NCBI RefSeq assembly: GCF_016464375.1
Contig: NZ_JADDIU010000001.1
Location: forward strand, 186,001-250,000
Origin: Bacillus renqingensis
GTDB lineage: Bacteria; Bacillota; Bacilli; Bacillales; Cytobacillaceae
Length of the DNA stretch: 64,000 nucleotides
Direction of reading: 5' to 3'
A program made the translations under genes and the position numbers. Of the stretch, positions 9,467 through 20,787 are shown piece after piece. The first letter of the stretch is position 1, and each line of letters opens with the position of its first letter. Under the pieces are notes generated by a model. It had not been told where the DNA came from, did no database searches, and saw only the letters and a program-made list of their open reading frames with translations.

Positions 9467-10588
9467 TTATTCTCTCTCTTCCTCATAGTCAAACTCAGTT
9501 TCTACCTGATCGTCAAACAGCTTAATCATTTCTTCTCGTGGGTAGACTCCCAGCTCACGTGCTTCTGATTCTGATTTGATATCGATTTTCCAGCCTGTTA
9601 ATTTTGCCGCAAGACGGGCATTTTGCCCGCGCTTACCAATAGCTAATGAAAGCTGATAGTCTGGTACCACTACCGTAGTTGCCTTTTCTTCCTCATTGAC
9701 AATGACGTCAAGAACCTTTGAGGGGCTTAAGGCATTGGCAACAAAAACGACCGTGTCGTCCGACCATTTGACAATATCGATTTTTTCACCCTTTAATTCA
9801 TTAACAACGGCCTGAACGCGCGCACCTTTTGGTCCTACACAGGAACCAACAGGGTCAACTTCGGGATTATCTGAATGAACGGATATTTTCGACCGATCTC
9901 CGGCTTCGCGGGCCACTGATTTAATTTCAACCGTCCCATCATAAATTTCAGGTACTTCAATTTCAAATAAACGTTTTAGTAATCCAGGATGAGTGCGTGA
10001 CACGAAAATTTGCGGACCTTTTGTTGTCTTTTCTACTTTTGTGATAAAAACCTTGATCCGATCATGTGGTTGATACCGTTCATTTGGCATTTGTTCATTT
10101 AATGGAAGCAAGGCTTCGATTTTCCCCAAACTGACATAAATAAATTTGGAATCAAGTCTTTGAACAATACCTGTCATAATATCTTCTTCACGGTCAATAA
10201 ATTCCGAATAGATGATGCCTCTTTCTGCTTCCCGTACACGCTGGGTGACGACTTGCTTAGCGGTCTGGGCGGCAATTCTGCCAAAATCCTTCGGAGTAAC
10301 TTCCATTTCTACTACATCTTCTACTTGATAATTTGGATTAATGCCCCTAGCGTCTTCCAGTGATATTTCAAGCCGTGGATCGAAGACTTCATCAACCACC
10401 TCTTTGCGGGCAAAAACTCGCATTGATCCTGTATCTAAATTCAAATCGATTCTTACATTTTGGGCCTGATTAAAGTTACGACGGTATGCTGATACAAGTG
10501 CTGCCTCAATCGCTTCAATTAAAACATCCCTGGAAATGCCTTTTTCTTTCTCCAGCATCATAAGAGCATCCAATAATTCGCTGCTCAT
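9467..10588 (-). CDS. nusA: Transcription termination/antitermination factor NusA
   Basis: 373 residues. NusA binds RNA polymerase and nascent RNA and controls pausing and termination. The N-terminal domain (1-130), an S1 domain (about 135-200, [19 protein letters not shown]) and two KH domains ([26 protein letters not shown] and [23 protein letters not shown]) are all present. It lacks the acidic C-terminal repeats of the E. coli protein, as expected for Bacillus. Confidence 0.98.
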   Translation of the reverse strand: MSSELLDALMMLEKEKGISRDVLIEAIEAALVSAYRRNFNQAQNVRIDLNLDTGSMRVFARKEVVDEVFDPRLEISLEDARGINPNYQVEDVVEMEVTPKDFGRIAAQTAKQVVTQRVREAERGIIYSEFIDREEDIMTGIVQRLDSKFIYVSLGKIEALLPLNEQMPNERYQPHDRIKVFITKVEKTTKGPQIFVSRTHPGLLKRLFEIEVPEIYDGTVEIKSVAREAGDRSKISVHSDNPEVDPVGSCVGPKGARVQAVVNELKGEKIDIVKWSDDTVVFVANALSPSKVLDVIVNEEEKATTVVVPDYQLSLAIGKRGQNARLAAKLTGWKIDIKSESEARELGVYPREEMIKLFDDQVETEFDYEEERE

Positions 10589-10636
10589 TTGTTTGTATCC
10601 CCCTACTCTTGATTAATTTTAGTATTAGTCAATCCA

Positions 10637-11107
10637 TTATGAAAAAGTAACTGCAAGCCTTGCATTCGCTACTTTTTCATAAGGAATTTCAATGGCCTTT
10701 TTTCGGGTTTTTATTTTTATCTCTATTTTCACGAATTGGCCATCAAATTCTAATAACGTACCTTCAAAGCTTTTTTCTCCATCGATTGGTTCATACGTTT
10801 TGATAAATATATTTTTCCCTATTGCTCTTTCGAAATCCTTTTGTTTTTTTAAAGGTCGTTCAGCACCAGGAGATGATACTTCTAGAAAATAGTTATGGGG
10901 AATTGGGTCAACATCATCAAGTTTTTCACTGAGACGTTCACTCACTAAACCGCAATCCTCAATATCGACACCGTTTTCTTTATCAATATAGACGCGAAGA
11001 AACCAGCTTTTCCCTTCCTTCACATATTCAATTTCGATGAGTTCCAGGTCAAGTTCTTGACAGATTGGGACAGCCAGCTCTTCGACTACTTCAGTTACTT
11101 TACTCAT
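10637..11107 (-). CDS. rimP: Ribosome maturation factor RimP
   Basis: 156 residues if translation starts at MSKVTEVV, where AGGAGGT lies five bases upstream. Eight earlier codons in frame lack such a site. RimP assists 30S assembly. [24 protein letters not shown] and the [10 protein letters not shown] motif are typical. First gene of the nusA-infB operon, with a promoter candidate directly upstream. Confidence 0.96.
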   Translation of the reverse strand: MSKVTEVVEELAVPICQELDLELIEIEYVKEGKSWFLRVYIDKENGVDIEDCGLVSERLSEKLDDVDPIPHNYFLEVSSPGAERPLKKQKDFERAIGKNIFIKTYEPIDGEKSFEGTLLEFDGQFVKIEIKIKTRKKAIEIPYEKVANARLAVTFS

Positions 11108-11132
11108 GTAATACCTCCTACCCACAATCAAC

Positions 11133-11161
11133 TATATACCCGCTAAGCTGTAGCTAAACAA
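11133..11161 (-). promoter_or_regulatory. Candidate promoter of the rimP-nusA-infB operon
   Basis: On the minus strand TTGTTT (11156-11161), 17 bases, TATATA (11133-11138). The leader would be short, about 20 bases to the rimP start. Confidence 0.45.
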
Positions 11162-11186
11162 CAAAAAATCGTTGTAAAACACACGA

Positions 11187-11209
11187 AAGAGTGGGAGGGC
11201 CCCACTCTT
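11187..11209 (-). terminator. Terminator-like hairpin between polC and rimP
   Basis: AAGAGTGGG (11187-11195) pairs with CCCACTCTT (11201-11209). Only a weak T stretch follows on the minus strand. It lies past the repeat element at 11276-11442 and would end transcripts leaving polC. Confidence 0.55.
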
Positions 11210-11275
11210 AGATACGAGAGTAATCATTAGTATTTCCAATAAAACTATAACATAACCAAATTCTATATGCAAATA

Positions 11276-11442
11276 AGAAAAGCGCAAGCGCCCTGGTCAG
11301 CGGCGTATGGCCTGGAGCGCTCCAACTGAGATAAAGGAAACACGGTGAGCGCAAGCGAACCGATGTTGACTTATCGTAGGGCGGAGAGCGAAGGACACTA
11401 GCCGCTAGGGCGCTGGAGCTAGACAATTCTCAAAGTCGAAAA
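11276..11442 (+). repeat. Structured intergenic repeat, copy A
   Basis: About 167 bases in the polC-rimP gap, nearly identical to copy B (36545-36693). Its 5' end AGAAAAGCGCAAGCGCCC and 3' end GCTGGAGCTAGACAATTC are shared with copies C and D. The outer stem is AGCGCCCT with AGGGCGCT, then AGCGG with CCGCT across a GGTC bulge. An apical hairpin at 11343-11362 has CGGT pairing with ACCG around tandem GA/GA mismatches and a GC-GCAA-GC cap. It does not code for a protein. The gap 11108-11486 holds otherwise only the terminator-like hairpin and the rimP promoter. Confidence 0.85.
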
Positions 11443-11464
11443 TTTTATACTTTCTTATCTTTTA

Positions 11465-11482
11465 AGAAAAGCGCAAGCGCCC
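11465..11482 (+). repeat. End fragment of the structured repeat at the polC 3' end
   Basis: The 18 bases AGAAAAGCGCAAGCGCCC repeat the left end of copy A exactly, 23 bases after copy A finishes and only four bases before the polC stop codon. It looks like the stub of a second, truncated insertion. Confidence 0.65.
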
Positions 11483-11486
11483 TACC

Positions 11487-14400
11487 TTAGAATAGGGACA
11501 GCTGATTTTGTTCCGGAAGGGATTCGAGGCAGCCTTGCTTATCTAAATATTCAAGAATGGTTTTCGATACCTTACCGCGTTGCTGCAGGTCTTCTTTTGA
11601 TAGAAATTCTCCTTCTTCACGGGCTTTCACAATGTTAACAGCTGCATTCGTTCCAAGCCCCGGAATGGAATTAAACGGCGGGATCAATGAATTACCATCA
11701 ATGATAAATTCAGCTGCTGCAGAACGGTACAAGTCGTAATTTTTAAACGAAAAGCCTCTCTCTGTCATTTCCAGCGCTAACTCCAAAACAGTTAACAAAC
11801 TTTTCTCTTTATTTGAAGCTTCCAGACCTTTTGCATTGATTTCTTCGATTTTGGCACGGATTGCTTTCGAACCATGCGCCATCGTTTCAATATCAAAGTC
11901 CTCTGCTCGAACTGTGAAATAGGCTGCATAATAAAGAAGCGGTAGATGAACCTTGAAATAAGCGATTCGTACTGCCATCAACACATACGCTGCCGCATGC
12001 GCCTTCGGAAACATGTATTTTATTTTTTTACAAGAGTCGATATACCATTCGGGAACCTCGTTCTTGCGCATTTCCGCTTCCATTTCCTCTGTCAAGCCCT
12101 TCCCTTTACGGACTGATTCCATAATCTTAAACGCAAAGGAAGGCTCCAGGCCCTGATAAATAAGGTATACCATAATATCATCACGGCAGCCAATTACTTC
12201 ACTTAAGGTACAGGTTTGATTGCGAATTAACTCTTGAGCATTCCCAAGCCACACATCCGTCCCATGTGACAGACCGGAAATCTGTACAAGTTCTGAGAAG
12301 GTGGTCGGCTTTGTATCCTCAAGCATTTGCCGAACAAATCTTGTCCCAAACTCCGGAATGCCGAGCGTACCGGTTTTACACATAATTTGTTCTTCTGTTA
12401 CACCTAATGATTCAGTACTGCTGAAAATTTTCATTACTTCCGGGTCGTCCGTTGGGATGGTTTTTGGGTCAATCCCGCTTAAATCCTGCAGCATCCTGAT
12501 CACCGTCGGATCATCGTGACCAAGGATATCAAGCTTTAAGACATTATCATGAATGGAATGGAAATCAAAATGGGTTGTCCGCCATTCAGAATTTCGATCG
12601 TCTGCCGGAAATTGAATGGGGGTAAAATCATACACATCCATGTAATCGGGAATAACGATAATCCCGCCGGGGTGCTGACCGGTTGTCCGTTTAACACCCG
12701 TACAGCCGGAAGCTAGCCGTTCCACTTCCGCATTACGCATATGAAGATTATGCTCCTGCTGATAGGCCTTTACATAACCAAATGCGGTTTTATCCGCAAC
12801 CGTGCCAATTGTTCCTGCACGATATACGTAGTCTTCCCCGAATAGGACCTTCGTGTAGTTATGAGCCTTGGGCTGATATTCACCGGAGAAGTTTAAATCG
12901 ATATCCGGAACTTTGTCGCCTTTAAAGCCAAGGAAGGTCTCAAACGGAATATCATGGCCATCTTTACGATATTTGGCACCACACTGCGGGCAAGCTTTAT
13001 CCGGTAAATCAAATCCAGACCCGACTGAGCCATCATTGAAAAACTCCGAATGTTTGCATTCGGGACAAATATAGTGCGGCGGCAATGGATTTACTTCCGT
13101 AATTTCCGTCATGGTTGCAACGAGCGATGAACCGACAGACCCCCTTGAACCGACAAGATACCCATCATCCAGTGATTTCTTGACAAGTTTATGGGCAATT
13201 AAATAAATAACGGCAAATCCATGGCCGATGATACTTTTCAATTCTTTTTCAAGCCGTGCTTCCACAATCTCCGGTAGCGGGTCCCCGTAAATTTTATGAG
13301 CCATATCATAGCTCATCTTCCGCATTTCCTCTTCCGCCCCTTCAATTTTCGGCGTATATAAATCATCCTTGATCGGTTTTATGACATCAATCATATCGGC
13401 AATTTTATTCGTATTCGTAACGACGATTTCTTTTGCCTTTTCAGCTCCAAGGAAGGAAAAGGCATCGAGCATTTCATTCGTTGTCCGAAAATGAACATCC
13501 GGAAGTTCATGGCGATTGAGCGGGTTGGCGCCGCCTTGAGAACTTATCAGGATTTTACGGTAAATTTTATCATTTTCATTTAGATAATGAACATTTCCAG
13601 TTGCCACTACAGGGAGCCCAAGTTTATCTCCAAGAGCCACGATGTTGCCGATAATTTGTTCAAGGGCATTTTCATCGCGAATTAATTCCATTTCTATCAA
13701 AGGGGCATACACTTGTTTCGGCATAACCTCAAGGTAATCATAAAAGCGAGCAGCCTCCTCAACTTCTTCAGGGGCCTTTTGCATCATTCCTTCAAATACT
13801 TCACCCTTATCACAGGCAGAACCGACAATAATTCCTTCGCGATATTTTTGCAGGACCGAACGGGGGATTCTTGGCACCCGGTAAAAATATTCAATATGGG
13901 CAATGGAGATTAACTTAAACAGGTTTTTTAACCCGGCTTCTGTTTGTGCTAGAAGTGTACAATGATACGGCCGTGCCCGTTGATAAGCATTTCCCTTCCC
14001 CATATTTTCATTCAACTCGTCGTGGTACTGAATCCCTTTTTCAAGGGCATCCTTTAACATTTTCAGCAACAAATATCCTGTTGCTTCCGCATCATAGATG
14101 GCCCGGTGGTGCTGGGTTAATTCAATATCGAATTTTTTTGTTAATGTATTCAGGCGGTGGTTCTTTAACTCCGGATAGAGAAAGCGACCAAGTTCCAACG
14201 TATCAATGACAGGGTTTTTCGCCTTTTCTAAGCCGGTCTTTTTGTAGCCTACATTTAAGAAACCCATATCAAACGAGGCGTTATGGGCAACAAGGATGGC
14301 ATCCTCTGCCCAATCATGAAACTTATTCAGTACCTCGGACACATCCGGAGCGTTTTGCACCATATCATCCGTTATTCCCGTTAAGTTAATGGTCGTCGCC

Positions 14401-15812
14401 GATAGGCGGTGATGCGGATTGGCAAATGATTCAAAACGATCGATGATTTCCCCGTCCCTGACCTTTACGGCCGCAAGCTCAATGATCGTATCATAAACGG
14501 CGGAAAGCCCCGTTGTCTCAACATCGAAGACAACATATGTATCATCTGCGAGCAAGCGATGCGCCTCATTATAGGCGATTGGAACACCATCATCCACTAA
14601 ATTCGCCTCAACCCCATAAAGAATTTTAATATCATTTTTCTTTCCGGCACTAAACGCTTCCGGGAATGACTGTGCAACCGCATGATCGGTTACGGCAATT
14701 GCCTTGTGACCCCATTTTTTTGCTTGGGCGATAAGTGTACTTACCGGGGTTACGGCGTCCATTTGACTCATCGGTGTATGAAGATGCAGTTCCACCCGCT
14801 TTTCATCTACCGGTGCCGTATCCTTCCGCTCAATGGGCTTTATTTCATTTATATCATTGCCAATCATCACTAGGTCACGGACAAAGGTATCATTTTGAAT
14901 ACTGCCGCGTACCTTTACCCACATGCCTTTTTTCACATGTTGAAATTGATTGGCATCCTCTTTATCTCGAGAAAACATTTTTACCATGATGGAGCTTGTA
15001 TAGTCTGTTATTTTAAATGTTAACAACGAGCGCCCGCTTCTTAATTCACGAATTTCAGCATGAAAGATATACCCCTCGACCACTACTCTTCTTTCTTCAT
15101 CGACAATGTCAATCATGCTTCGAAGATCACTGTCATCCTTGATGGTAAGTCCAATCGTAAGCGGTCCATTAGAAGCACTACCATTTCCCTGCTCCTTTTC
15201 CGCATCTTTCTGCTGCATTTCAACCATAGCCAAAAGGGCTCGTTCCTGGTCTTCCTTCTCTTTGGCACGTAAAAATTGCTCGTATTCCTCGTTCTTTTCT
15301 TCCCTTTTCACATCTGCCTCGATTGCCAGCAATGGAAAACCGAAGGATTGCAGGATCTTTCCGATTATCGGACCATATTTACTCTTTACCGTCATACCTT
15401 CCATTTCATTGCGTACCGTGAGAACTAGCTTCTGTCCGCTAATCTCGGGGATTTGTTCATTTAAAAGCTTGATGAGAGGCGGTGACATGCCATCAATTTG
15501 TTGAATACAATAACTCCAATATTGTTGTAATAATTCTGCTGTAAATGAGGGATCTTCCACGTGGATGTCATAAGAAATTACCGCGATGTTCGAAAAGCTT
15601 CTTTCAAGTCGCGATGCAAATTGAATAAATACATTATAGGGAAGGATTTTTTCAAATAAAAATTGAAAATGCCACTTCCTCGATTTCTTTTCAACCAATA
15701 GCCTTACAATTTGTGCATTGTTGAAATACACAACGACTGCATCGTCGACTAATTGCAGCTGCTGAAGCAAGAGTTGGAATCGCTCTTTATTATCTAAGTC
15801 ATGCTCGCTCAT
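11487..15812 (-). CDS. polC: DNA polymerase III alpha subunit, PolC type
   Basis: 1441 residues, normal for PolC. It is the replicative polymerase of low-G+C Gram-positives. In order: N-terminal domain, OB fold (about 240-320), PHP domain starting [17 protein letters not shown] (about 345), inserted DnaQ-like 3'-5' exonuclease with [25 protein letters not shown] and the [10 protein letters not shown] motif, then polymerase core with the Zn-binding CPECKH/CPQCGA cysteines and [12 protein letters not shown] catalytic aspartates. It stands alone: proS, its usual upstream neighbour, is missing, and it has its own promoter. Confidence 0.98.
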   Translation of the reverse strand: MSEHDLDNKERFQLLLQQLQLVDDAVVVYFNNAQIVRLLVEKKSRKWHFQFLFEKILPYNVFIQFASRLERSFSNIAVISYDIHVEDPSFTAELLQQYWSYCIQQIDGMSPPLIKLLNEQIPEISGQKLVLTVRNEMEGMTVKSKYGPIIGKILQSFGFPLLAIEADVKREEKNEEYEQFLRAKEKEDQERALLAMVEMQQKDAEKEQGNGSASNGPLTIGLTIKDDSDLRSMIDIVDEERRVVVEGYIFHAEIRELRSGRSLLTFKITDYTSSIMVKMFSRDKEDANQFQHVKKGMWVKVRGSIQNDTFVRDLVMIGNDINEIKPIERKDTAPVDEKRVELHLHTPMSQMDAVTPVSTLIAQAKKWGHKAIAVTDHAVAQSFPEAFSAGKKNDIKILYGVEANLVDDGVPIAYNEAHRLLADDTYVVFDVETTGLSAVYDTIIELAAVKVRDGEIIDRFESFANPHHRLSATTINLTGITDDMVQNAPDVSEVLNKFHDWAEDAILVAHNASFDMGFLNVGYKKTGLEKAKNPVIDTLELGRFLYPELKNHRLNTLTKKFDIELTQHHRAIYDAEATGYLLLKMLKDALEKGIQYHDELNENMGKGNAYQRARPYHCTLLAQTEAGLKNLFKLISIAHIEYFYRVPRIPRSVLQKYREGIIVGSACDKGEVFEGMMQKAPEEVEEAARFYDYLEVMPKQVYAPLIEMELIRDENALEQIIGNIVALGDKLGLPVVATGNVHYLNENDKIYRKILISSQGGANPLNRHELPDVHFRTTNEMLDAFSFLGAEKAKEIVVTNTNKIADMIDVIKPIKDDLYTPKIEGAEEEMRKMSYDMAHKIYGDPLPEIVEARLEKELKSIIGHGFAVIYLIAHKLVKKSLDDGYLVGSRGSVGSSLVATMTEITEVNPLPPHYICPECKHSEFFNDGSVGSGFDLPDKACPQCGAKYRKDGHDIPFETFLGFKGDKVPDIDLNFSGEYQPKAHNYTKVLFGEDYVYRAGTIGTVADKTAFGYVKAYQQEHNLHMRNAEVERLASGCTGVKRTTGQHPGGIIVIPDYMDVYDFTPIQFPADDRNSEWRTTHFDFHSIHDNVLKLDILGHDDPTVIRMLQDLSGIDPKTIPTDDPEVMKIFSSTESLGVTEEQIMCKTGTLGIPEFGTRFVRQMLEDTKPTTFSELVQISGLSHGTDVWLGNAQELIRNQTCTLSEVIGCRDDIMVYLIYQGLEPSFAFKIMESVRKGKGLTEEMEAEMRKNEVPEWYIDSCKKIKYMFPKAHAAAYVLMAVRIAYFKVHLPLLYYAAYFTVRAEDFDIETMAHGSKAIRAKIEEINAKGLEASNKEKSLLTVLELALEMTERGFSFKNYDLYRSAAAEFIIDGNSLIPPFNSIPGLGTNAAVNIVKAREEGEFLSKEDLQQRGKVSKTILEYLDKQGCLESLPEQNQLSLF

Positions 15813-15857
15813 CGTTCTCTCTCCTCTAAAATCTCTCTATCTATTTCTTAGAAAGTA

Positions 15858-15866
15858 ATTATAACA
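15858..15866 (-). promoter_or_regulatory. Extended -10 promoter of polC
   Basis: The minus strand reads TGTTATAAT, a perfect TATAAT (15858-15863) with the TGn extension; no good -35 lies 16-18 bases upstream. The polC start is about 50 bases downstream. Confidence 0.6.
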
Positions 15867-15930
15867 CATCAAACATGACAGGTACGGTTTCATTCGACAA
15901 AAACCTTCATCCGTAATTCCAAAATAAATT

Positions 15931-15954
15931 GGGGAACCATTGTTGTGGTTCCCC
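15931..15954 (-). terminator. Terminator hairpin of rseP
   Basis: GGGGAACCA (15931-15939) and TGGTTCCCC (15946-15954) form a perfect 9-bp stem with a 6-base loop, eight bases from the rseP stop. On the orientation of the genes, the window order is polC upstream on the right of rimP, so this ends the frr-to-rseP run before polC. The T stretch after it is AATTTATTTT. Confidence 0.7.
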
Positions 15955-15962
15955 AAATACCC

Positions 15963-17228
15963 TTATTTCAAGAAAAATCTTTGGATGTCATTCCATGTAA
16001 CGACAAGCATGAGCAGCATGAGTAAAGCAAAACCGATAAAATGGACCATGCCTTCTTTCTGCCTGTCAATTGGTTTTCCTCTGACAGCTTCAATCGCAAA
16101 AAACATCAGCCTGCCGCCATCGAGTGCAGGAATTGGTAATAAGTTCATTATCCCTAAGTTAATACTTAGTATCCCTGCCCATTTCATTAAATAATAAATT
16201 CCTGATTTCGCCACCTCATCTGTTGAATGGTAAATCCCTACCGGTCCAGATAAGGCGTCGATTGAAAATTGTCCGGTTACTAATTTTCCAACCATCACAA
16301 AGATTTGTGTCGTCCAGAAATACGTTTCTTTGGCGCCAGTGGTAATCGCTTGAACTGGAGATTTTTCCATCGGGCTGTACACCCCGATAATCCCAATTTT
16401 TTTCCCATCCTCTACTGCTTTCTCAAGCGGTGTCACCTGAATGTCTTTCTCTTGTCCATTACGGATGATGGAAAAATGGAGTTTCTCATTCGGGCTCTTG
16501 CGGATTATTTCAACAACGTCAGACCAGCTTGATATTTCTGAACCATTAATACTTTGGATGATGTCCCCCTTTTCAAGTCCGGCAGCCTTTGCGGCACCAT
16601 CGGGTGTAATAGCACCTAATTTTGGTTCGTTTGTAGGTACACCTTGTAATAAGGCGATTAGAATGAATACAACAAAGGCAAGAATGAAGTTCATCATCGG
16701 ACCTGCAAAAATGGTCATGAATCTCTGTCCTAATGTTTTCGATGCAAATTGTCGATCAATGGGGGCTAATTGTGACTCCACACCATTTTCTACAATAACT
16801 GCCTTTGGATCAATTGAAAAAGTCTGTAAGCTCTCATTTTCATCATCAGGAAAGCCCTTAATAATCAGATCCTTTTCAATATCTGCATACTCAACCTCTA
16901 CAATTCGGCAATCAGGATATTTATCTTTATTGTTTAGGATGATTTTGGTTACTTGTTCATCCTTATTAAATAATAGCCCTATCCGATATCCGGGCTTGAT
17001 TTCAACCATTTCCGGGTCTTCCCCTGCCATACGGACAAAACCGCCAATTGGTAATAGCCTAATCGTATAAGTTGTTTCCCCTTTTTTATGCGTGAACACC
17101 TTAGGACCCATTCCGATGGCAAATTCACGACAGAGAATACCGGCCCTTTTCGCAAAAATAAAATGACCTAATTCATGAAAGAAGACCAATGCGCCAAAAA
17201 TCACGATAAAGGCAATGACTGTACTCAA
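15963..17228 (-). CDS. rseP: Site-2 zinc metalloprotease RseP/RasP
   Basis: About 421 residues. RasP cleaves membrane anti-sigma factors and signal-peptide remnants inside the membrane. The HELGH zinc motif is at 18-22 in the first transmembrane helix, a PDZ domain (about 205-270, AAGLEKGDIIQSINGSEISSW) lies in the middle and the second active-site motif LDGGRL is near the C terminus. I start it at a TTG (MSTVIAFI), eight bases after AAGGTGG; the GTG four codons earlier is part of that ribosome-binding site. It follows dxr, as usual, but proS is not found after it. Confidence 0.96.
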   Translation of the reverse strand: MSTVIAFIVIFGALVFFHELGHFIFAKRAGILCREFAIGMGPKVFTHKKGETTYTIRLLPIGGFVRMAGEDPEMVEIKPGYRIGLLFNKDEQVTKIILNNKDKYPDCRIVEVEYADIEKDLIIKGFPDDENESLQTFSIDPKAVIVENGVESQLAPIDRQFASKTLGQRFMTIFAGPMMNFILAFVVFILIALLQGVPTNEPKLGAITPDGAAKAAGLEKGDIIQSINGSEISSWSDVVEIIRKSPNEKLHFSIIRNGQEKDIQVTPLEKAVEDGKKIGIIGVYSPMEKSPVQAITTGAKETYFWTTQIFVMVGKLVTGQFSIDALSGPVGIYHSTDEVAKSGIYYLMKWAGILSINLGIMNLLPIPALDGGRLMFFAIEAVRGKPIDRQKEGMVHFIGFALLMLLMLVVTWNDIQRFFLK

Positions 17229-17264
17229 AAATATAACCACCTTTGTTTAGGTTTGGAAGTCTTG

Positions 17265-18410
17265 TTAATAAAGAAGCGAACGTACATATTGTCTTGTTTC
17301 TTTATCAACTTCCTGAATAAACGTTAAGCTTGGAAATGCTATCGCTTGATGATTGCTTAGTGCCTTTTCAACTAAATCTTCAATTTGTAAAAAACGAATT
17401 TTCCCTTCCAAAAAAGCTGAAACGGCTACTTCATTTGCTGCATTTAAGACAGTTGGCATTGTGCCGCCTGACCTCCCTGCTTCATAGGCAAATTCCAAAC
17501 AACGAAACCGGCCAAAATCCATTTCCTGGAAATTTAATGTTCCAATTTTTGCCAAATCGAGACGTCTATTAGAAGGAAGCGGGATGCGATTGGGATACGT
17601 AAGGGCGTATTGGATTGGCACACGCATATCTGGAGTCCCAAGCTGTGCTTTAATACTTGAGTCATGAAATTCAACCATTGAATGAATAATACTTTCTTTA
17701 TGGAGCAGGACATCAATCTTGTCATATGGTATATTAAACAGCCAATGTGCCTCAATAACCTCCAAGCCCTTATTCATCATCGTTGCTGAATCAATGGTAA
17801 TCTTAGCTCCCATCGACCAATTCGGGTGGTTTAATGCCTCTTCTAGCGTAACTTGTTCTAACTCACTTCGAGTACGGTCACGAAAGCTGCCCCCAGATGC
17901 TGTTAAGATCAGACGTTCAATATTCTTTTCTTTTTCGCCCTGCAGCGACTGAAAAATTGCCGAATGTTCACTGTCTACTGGCAAGATTGCCACATTATTT
18001 TTCTCTGCGGCTTCCATTACTAGGTGACCGGCGGTAACGAGGGTTTCTTTATTGGCAATGGCAATTGTCTTTCCACATTCAATCGCCTGTAAGGTTGGAT
18101 TTAACCCAACACTGCCAAGTACGGCATTAACAACGATATCCGCCTTTTTATGAATCGCTGTCTCAATCAGTCCTTCCTCCCCGTATGTGAAATGAGTATG
18201 AGGAAATTCTGCTTTTAATGTATTATAATCGATATGGTTTTGTACAGAAACAAGCTCTGGCTGAAATTCAATAATTATTTTTCGAGCTAAATCGATATTT
18301 TTCCCAATGGACATTGCGGCCAGTCTAAATTCTTGCGGATGTTCCCGAATAATATCCAGTGTTTGGGTGCCAATAGAACCGGTTGCGCCCAGTAAACTGA
18401 TTGTTTTCAA
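17265..18410 (-). CDS. dxr: 1-deoxy-D-xylulose 5-phosphate reductoisomerase
   Basis: 381 residues from a TTG start ([14 protein letters not shown]), nine bases after AGGAG; the ATG three codons upstream touches that site. It converts DXP to MEP with NADPH, the committed step of non-mevalonate isoprenoid synthesis. The Rossmann motif [15 protein letters not shown], the metal-binding [11 protein letters not shown] segment, and the [24 protein letters not shown] motif are intact. It lies between cdsA and rseP, so isoprenoid and lipid precursor genes are clustered with uppS. Confidence 0.97.
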   Translation of the reverse strand: MKTISLLGATGSIGTQTLDIIREHPQEFRLAAMSIGKNIDLARKIIIEFQPELVSVQNHIDYNTLKAEFPHTHFTYGEEGLIETAIHKKADIVVNAVLGSVGLNPTLQAIECGKTIAIANKETLVTAGHLVMEAAEKNNVAILPVDSEHSAIFQSLQGEKEKNIERLILTASGGSFRDRTRSELEQVTLEEALNHPNWSMGAKITIDSATMMNKGLEVIEAHWLFNIPYDKIDVLLHKESIIHSMVEFHDSSIKAQLGTPDMRVPIQYALTYPNRIPLPSNRRLDLAKIGTLNFQEMDFGRFRCLEFAYEAGRSGGTMPTVLNAANEVAVSAFLEGKIRFLQIEDLVEKALSNHQAIAFPSLTFIQEVDKETRQYVRSLLY

Positions 18411-18427
18411 TAGTGTCATCTCCTGTT

Positions 18428-19210
18428 TTAAGACCAAAGGTGGAAAAGGTTCAATAATGGAAAAACAAATAGCCAGCTATCAACCCGATCGAGGATTCCA
18501 CCGTGCCCCGGTAAAATAGTACCTGAGTCCTTCACATTAAAATGGCGTTTATAGGCCGATTGCACAAGGTCACCAATTTGTCCAAAAATAGATAGTACAA
18601 TCGTCATTCCAATAAATGTTATAATCGTTCCGTTAATGTTGGAAAAGAGTCCGAATAAGATTGCAACTATAACAGCACAAACAACACCACCGAGGGAGCC
18701 TTCAACGGTTTTATTTGGGCTGATTTCCGGCCATAACTTTTTCTTACCGATTGCTTTACCAATGAAATAGGCACCTGAATCAGTGGCCCATATAATAAAT
18801 AGGGAATAAAAAATATAAACCAGACCAGCTTCACGGGTTTCTATCAAAAAATAAAAGCCAATCCCTACGTAAAGAGCGGATAAAGCAGAAAATGCAGCAT
18901 CCTCAAAGTTAAAGCGATTTTTTGTAATGACCGTATATGTAAGTAATAAAAGAATTAGGACAATACCAACTTCTGTTTTTGAATAATAAAAATCAGCGAG
19001 ACTTTCATTTGGTAAAAGAATAACCCAAAGAATTAATAATACTAACAATCCATATGGTGAAAAAATACTCAGTTTCTTCATCCTGATTAATTCGTACAGT
19101 CCAATACTCGCAAGTAAGTACGTCAATAACATAAACGGGAGACCGCCGAAAAAAACAATCGGCAAAAATAATGCTGCTGCGACGACTCCAGTTATGATTC
19201 TTTGCCTCAT
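18428..19210 (-). CDS. cdsA: Phosphatidate cytidylyltransferase CdsA
   Basis: 260 residues, a polytopic membrane protein with about 7-8 hydrophobic segments. It makes CDP-diacylglycerol from phosphatidate and CTP. The C-terminal family signature is present as [19 protein letters not shown] followed by ILDRVDS. Located between uppS and dxr on the same strand. Confidence 0.96.
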   Translation of the reverse strand: MRQRIITGVVAAALFLPIVFFGGLPFMLLTYLLASIGLYELIRMKKLSIFSPYGLLVLLILWVILLPNESLADFYYSKTEVGIVLILLLLTYTVITKNRFNFEDAAFSALSALYVGIGFYFLIETREAGLVYIFYSLFIIWATDSGAYFIGKAIGKKKLWPEISPNKTVEGSLGGVVCAVIVAILFGLFSNINGTIITFIGMTIVLSIFGQIGDLVQSAYKRHFNVKDSGTILPGHGGILDRVDSWLFVFPLLNLFHLWS

Positions 19211-19293
19211 TTACATTTCAACACCTTTTTTAATTTAGAGATGGTGAAACAAGCCATACTCTTTGTCTTGTACACCTATAATACTGTCTTGAC

Positions 19294-20070
19294 TTATATC
19301 CCACCAAAGCGGCGCTGACGTTTTTGGTATACCCCAACAGCTTCCAGTAAATGCTCCTCACTGAAATCTGGCCATAAAACTTCCGTAAACCAAAACTCGG
19401 AATATGCTAATTGCCAAAGCATGAAATTACTTAACCGGATTTCCCCACTTGTCCGAATCAATAGGTCAGGGTCAGGGAAATCTGCTGTCATTAAATAAGA
19501 GGAAAACACTTGTTCATTTAGTTCGGTTTCCTTCAGTCCCCCACTTTGGCAATCATGTATGACATGCTTCACCGCGTCGATTATCTCTGCCCTGCTTCCA
19601 TAATTCAGAGCAAAGTTCAAGACCAGTCCATTATTATTTTTTGTCTCTTCCATAGCTTTTTCTATTGCCCGAAGTGTATGTACAGGAAGTTGATTTTTAT
19701 AGCCCATCATCTTTACTTGGACATTGTTTTCTACTAATTCCGGAAGAAAGGTACCAAGAAACTCTTCAGGCAATTTCATAATATAATCTACTTCATTTTT
19801 CGGACGCTTCCAATTTTCGGTTGAAAAGGCGTATAACGTCAACGTTTTGATACCAAGATCGTTCGCCAGCATGGTCGTTTTGCGAACAACCTTCATCCCT
19901 TCATGATGACCGGCGATTCTTGGCAGGGCCCGTTTTTTTGCCCAGCGGCCATTTCCATCCATAATAATGGCAACATGTTCAGGAACAGGTGATTTTTTTA
20001 TTTCTTCTATTTTATCTCGGAGTATGGAAGAGTTATTTTGGTTCTTCCAAAGCCTGATTTTATTCAACAT
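19294..20070 (-). CDS. uppS: Undecaprenyl diphosphate synthase
   Basis: 258 residues. It adds eight cis isoprene units to farnesyl diphosphate to build the carrier lipid for cell-wall synthesis. The catalytic aspartate is D38 in HVAIIMDGNGRWAKKR, and TLYAFSTENWKRP and the C-terminal PDLLIRTSGEIRLSNFMLWQ motif are all intact. It follows frr after a terminator and leads into cdsA. Confidence 0.98.
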   Translation of the reverse strand: MLNKIRLWKNQNNSSILRDKIEEIKKSPVPEHVAIIMDGNGRWAKKRALPRIAGHHEGMKVVRKTTMLANDLGIKTLTLYAFSTENWKRPKNEVDYIMKLPEEFLGTFLPELVENNVQVKMMGYKNQLPVHTLRAIEKAMEETKNNNGLVLNFALNYGSRAEIIDAVKHVIHDCQSGGLKETELNEQVFSSYLMTADFPDPDLLIRTSGEIRLSNFMLWQLAYSEFWFTEVLWPDFSEEHLLEAVGVYQKRQRRFGGI

Positions 20071-20200
20071 AACATTGCTCCTCCAAATACTTAATCATTT
20101 CCTCCGAAAATAAAGTCAAACTTCCTATGTATATTCAGACATCCCTTTAGCTTCATGGTTATATCATACCAAAAAATCCGAAAGATTCCACGCTAAATAG

Positions 20201-20225
20201 GAAAAAAACCCCCTAGAAAGAGGGT
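20201..20225 (-). terminator. Intrinsic terminator of frr
   Basis: On the minus strand ACCCTCT pairs with AGGGGGT (one wobble), followed by TTTTTTT. It begins four bases after the frr stop codon and separates rpsB-frr from uppS. Confidence 0.8.
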
Positions 20226-20229
20226 CTGT

Positions 20230-20787
20230 TCACACTTCCATGATTTCTTTTTCTTTATCTTTTGTGATTTGGTCAATTTTACCGATATGATCATCTGTAA
20301 GTTTTTGGATATCTTCTGAATAACCACGCAGGGCATCTTCCGTAATTTCTCCGTTTTTCTCAAGTTTTTTCAACTCATCATTGGCATCACGACGGATATT
20401 ACGAATCGCAATCTTCGCTTCCTCCGCCTCTTTTTTCACCAATTTCACTAATTCTCTGCGACGTTCTTCGGTTAATTGTGGAATGGCAATGCGAATAACA
20501 GAGCCATCATTGGCAGGATTTAATCCTAGATCAGACTTAAGAATCGCTTTTTCAATTTCACCTAAAATGGATTTATCATATGGCTGAATAACGAGCAGCC
20601 TAGCTTCTGGAGTTGAAATCCCCGCCAGTTGATTCACAGGTGTTGGTGCCCCATAGTAATCTACCGTAATTCTGTCCAATAAAGAGGCACTTGCCCTTCC
20701 AGCACGGATACTTGCTAGTTCTCTAGTGTATGCTTGAATTCCTTTGGTCATTCTTTCTTTCGCTGAATTAATGACTTGTTTTGGCAT
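20230..20787 (-). CDS. frr: Ribosome recycling factor
   Basis: 185 residues, standard length. With EF-G it splits post-termination ribosomes. The long antiparallel helices, the central [20 protein letters not shown] domain and the [24 protein letters not shown] segment are typical. Its ATG overlaps the pyrH stop codon (TAATG), so the two are translationally coupled. Confidence 0.98.
   Translation of the reverse strand: MPKQVINSAKERMTKGIQAYTRELASIRAGRASASLLDRITVDYYGAPTPVNQLAGISTPEARLLVIQPYDKSILGEIEKAILKSDLGLNPANDGSVIRIAIPQLTEERRRELVKLVKKEAEEAKIAIRNIRRDANDELKKLEKNGEITEDALRGYSEDIQKLTDDHIGKIDQITKDKEKEIMEV

Noticed and set aside
11208-11426. 72-residue minus-strand reading frame with CFLYLSWSAPGHTPLTR
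   Set aside because: It lies inside repeat copy A, and the same peptide appears in copy B at 36485-36667. It has no ribosome-binding site and is explained by the repeat.
15106-15504. 132-residue plus-strand reading frame
   Set aside because: Antisense to polC with no homology or ribosome-binding site that I can see.
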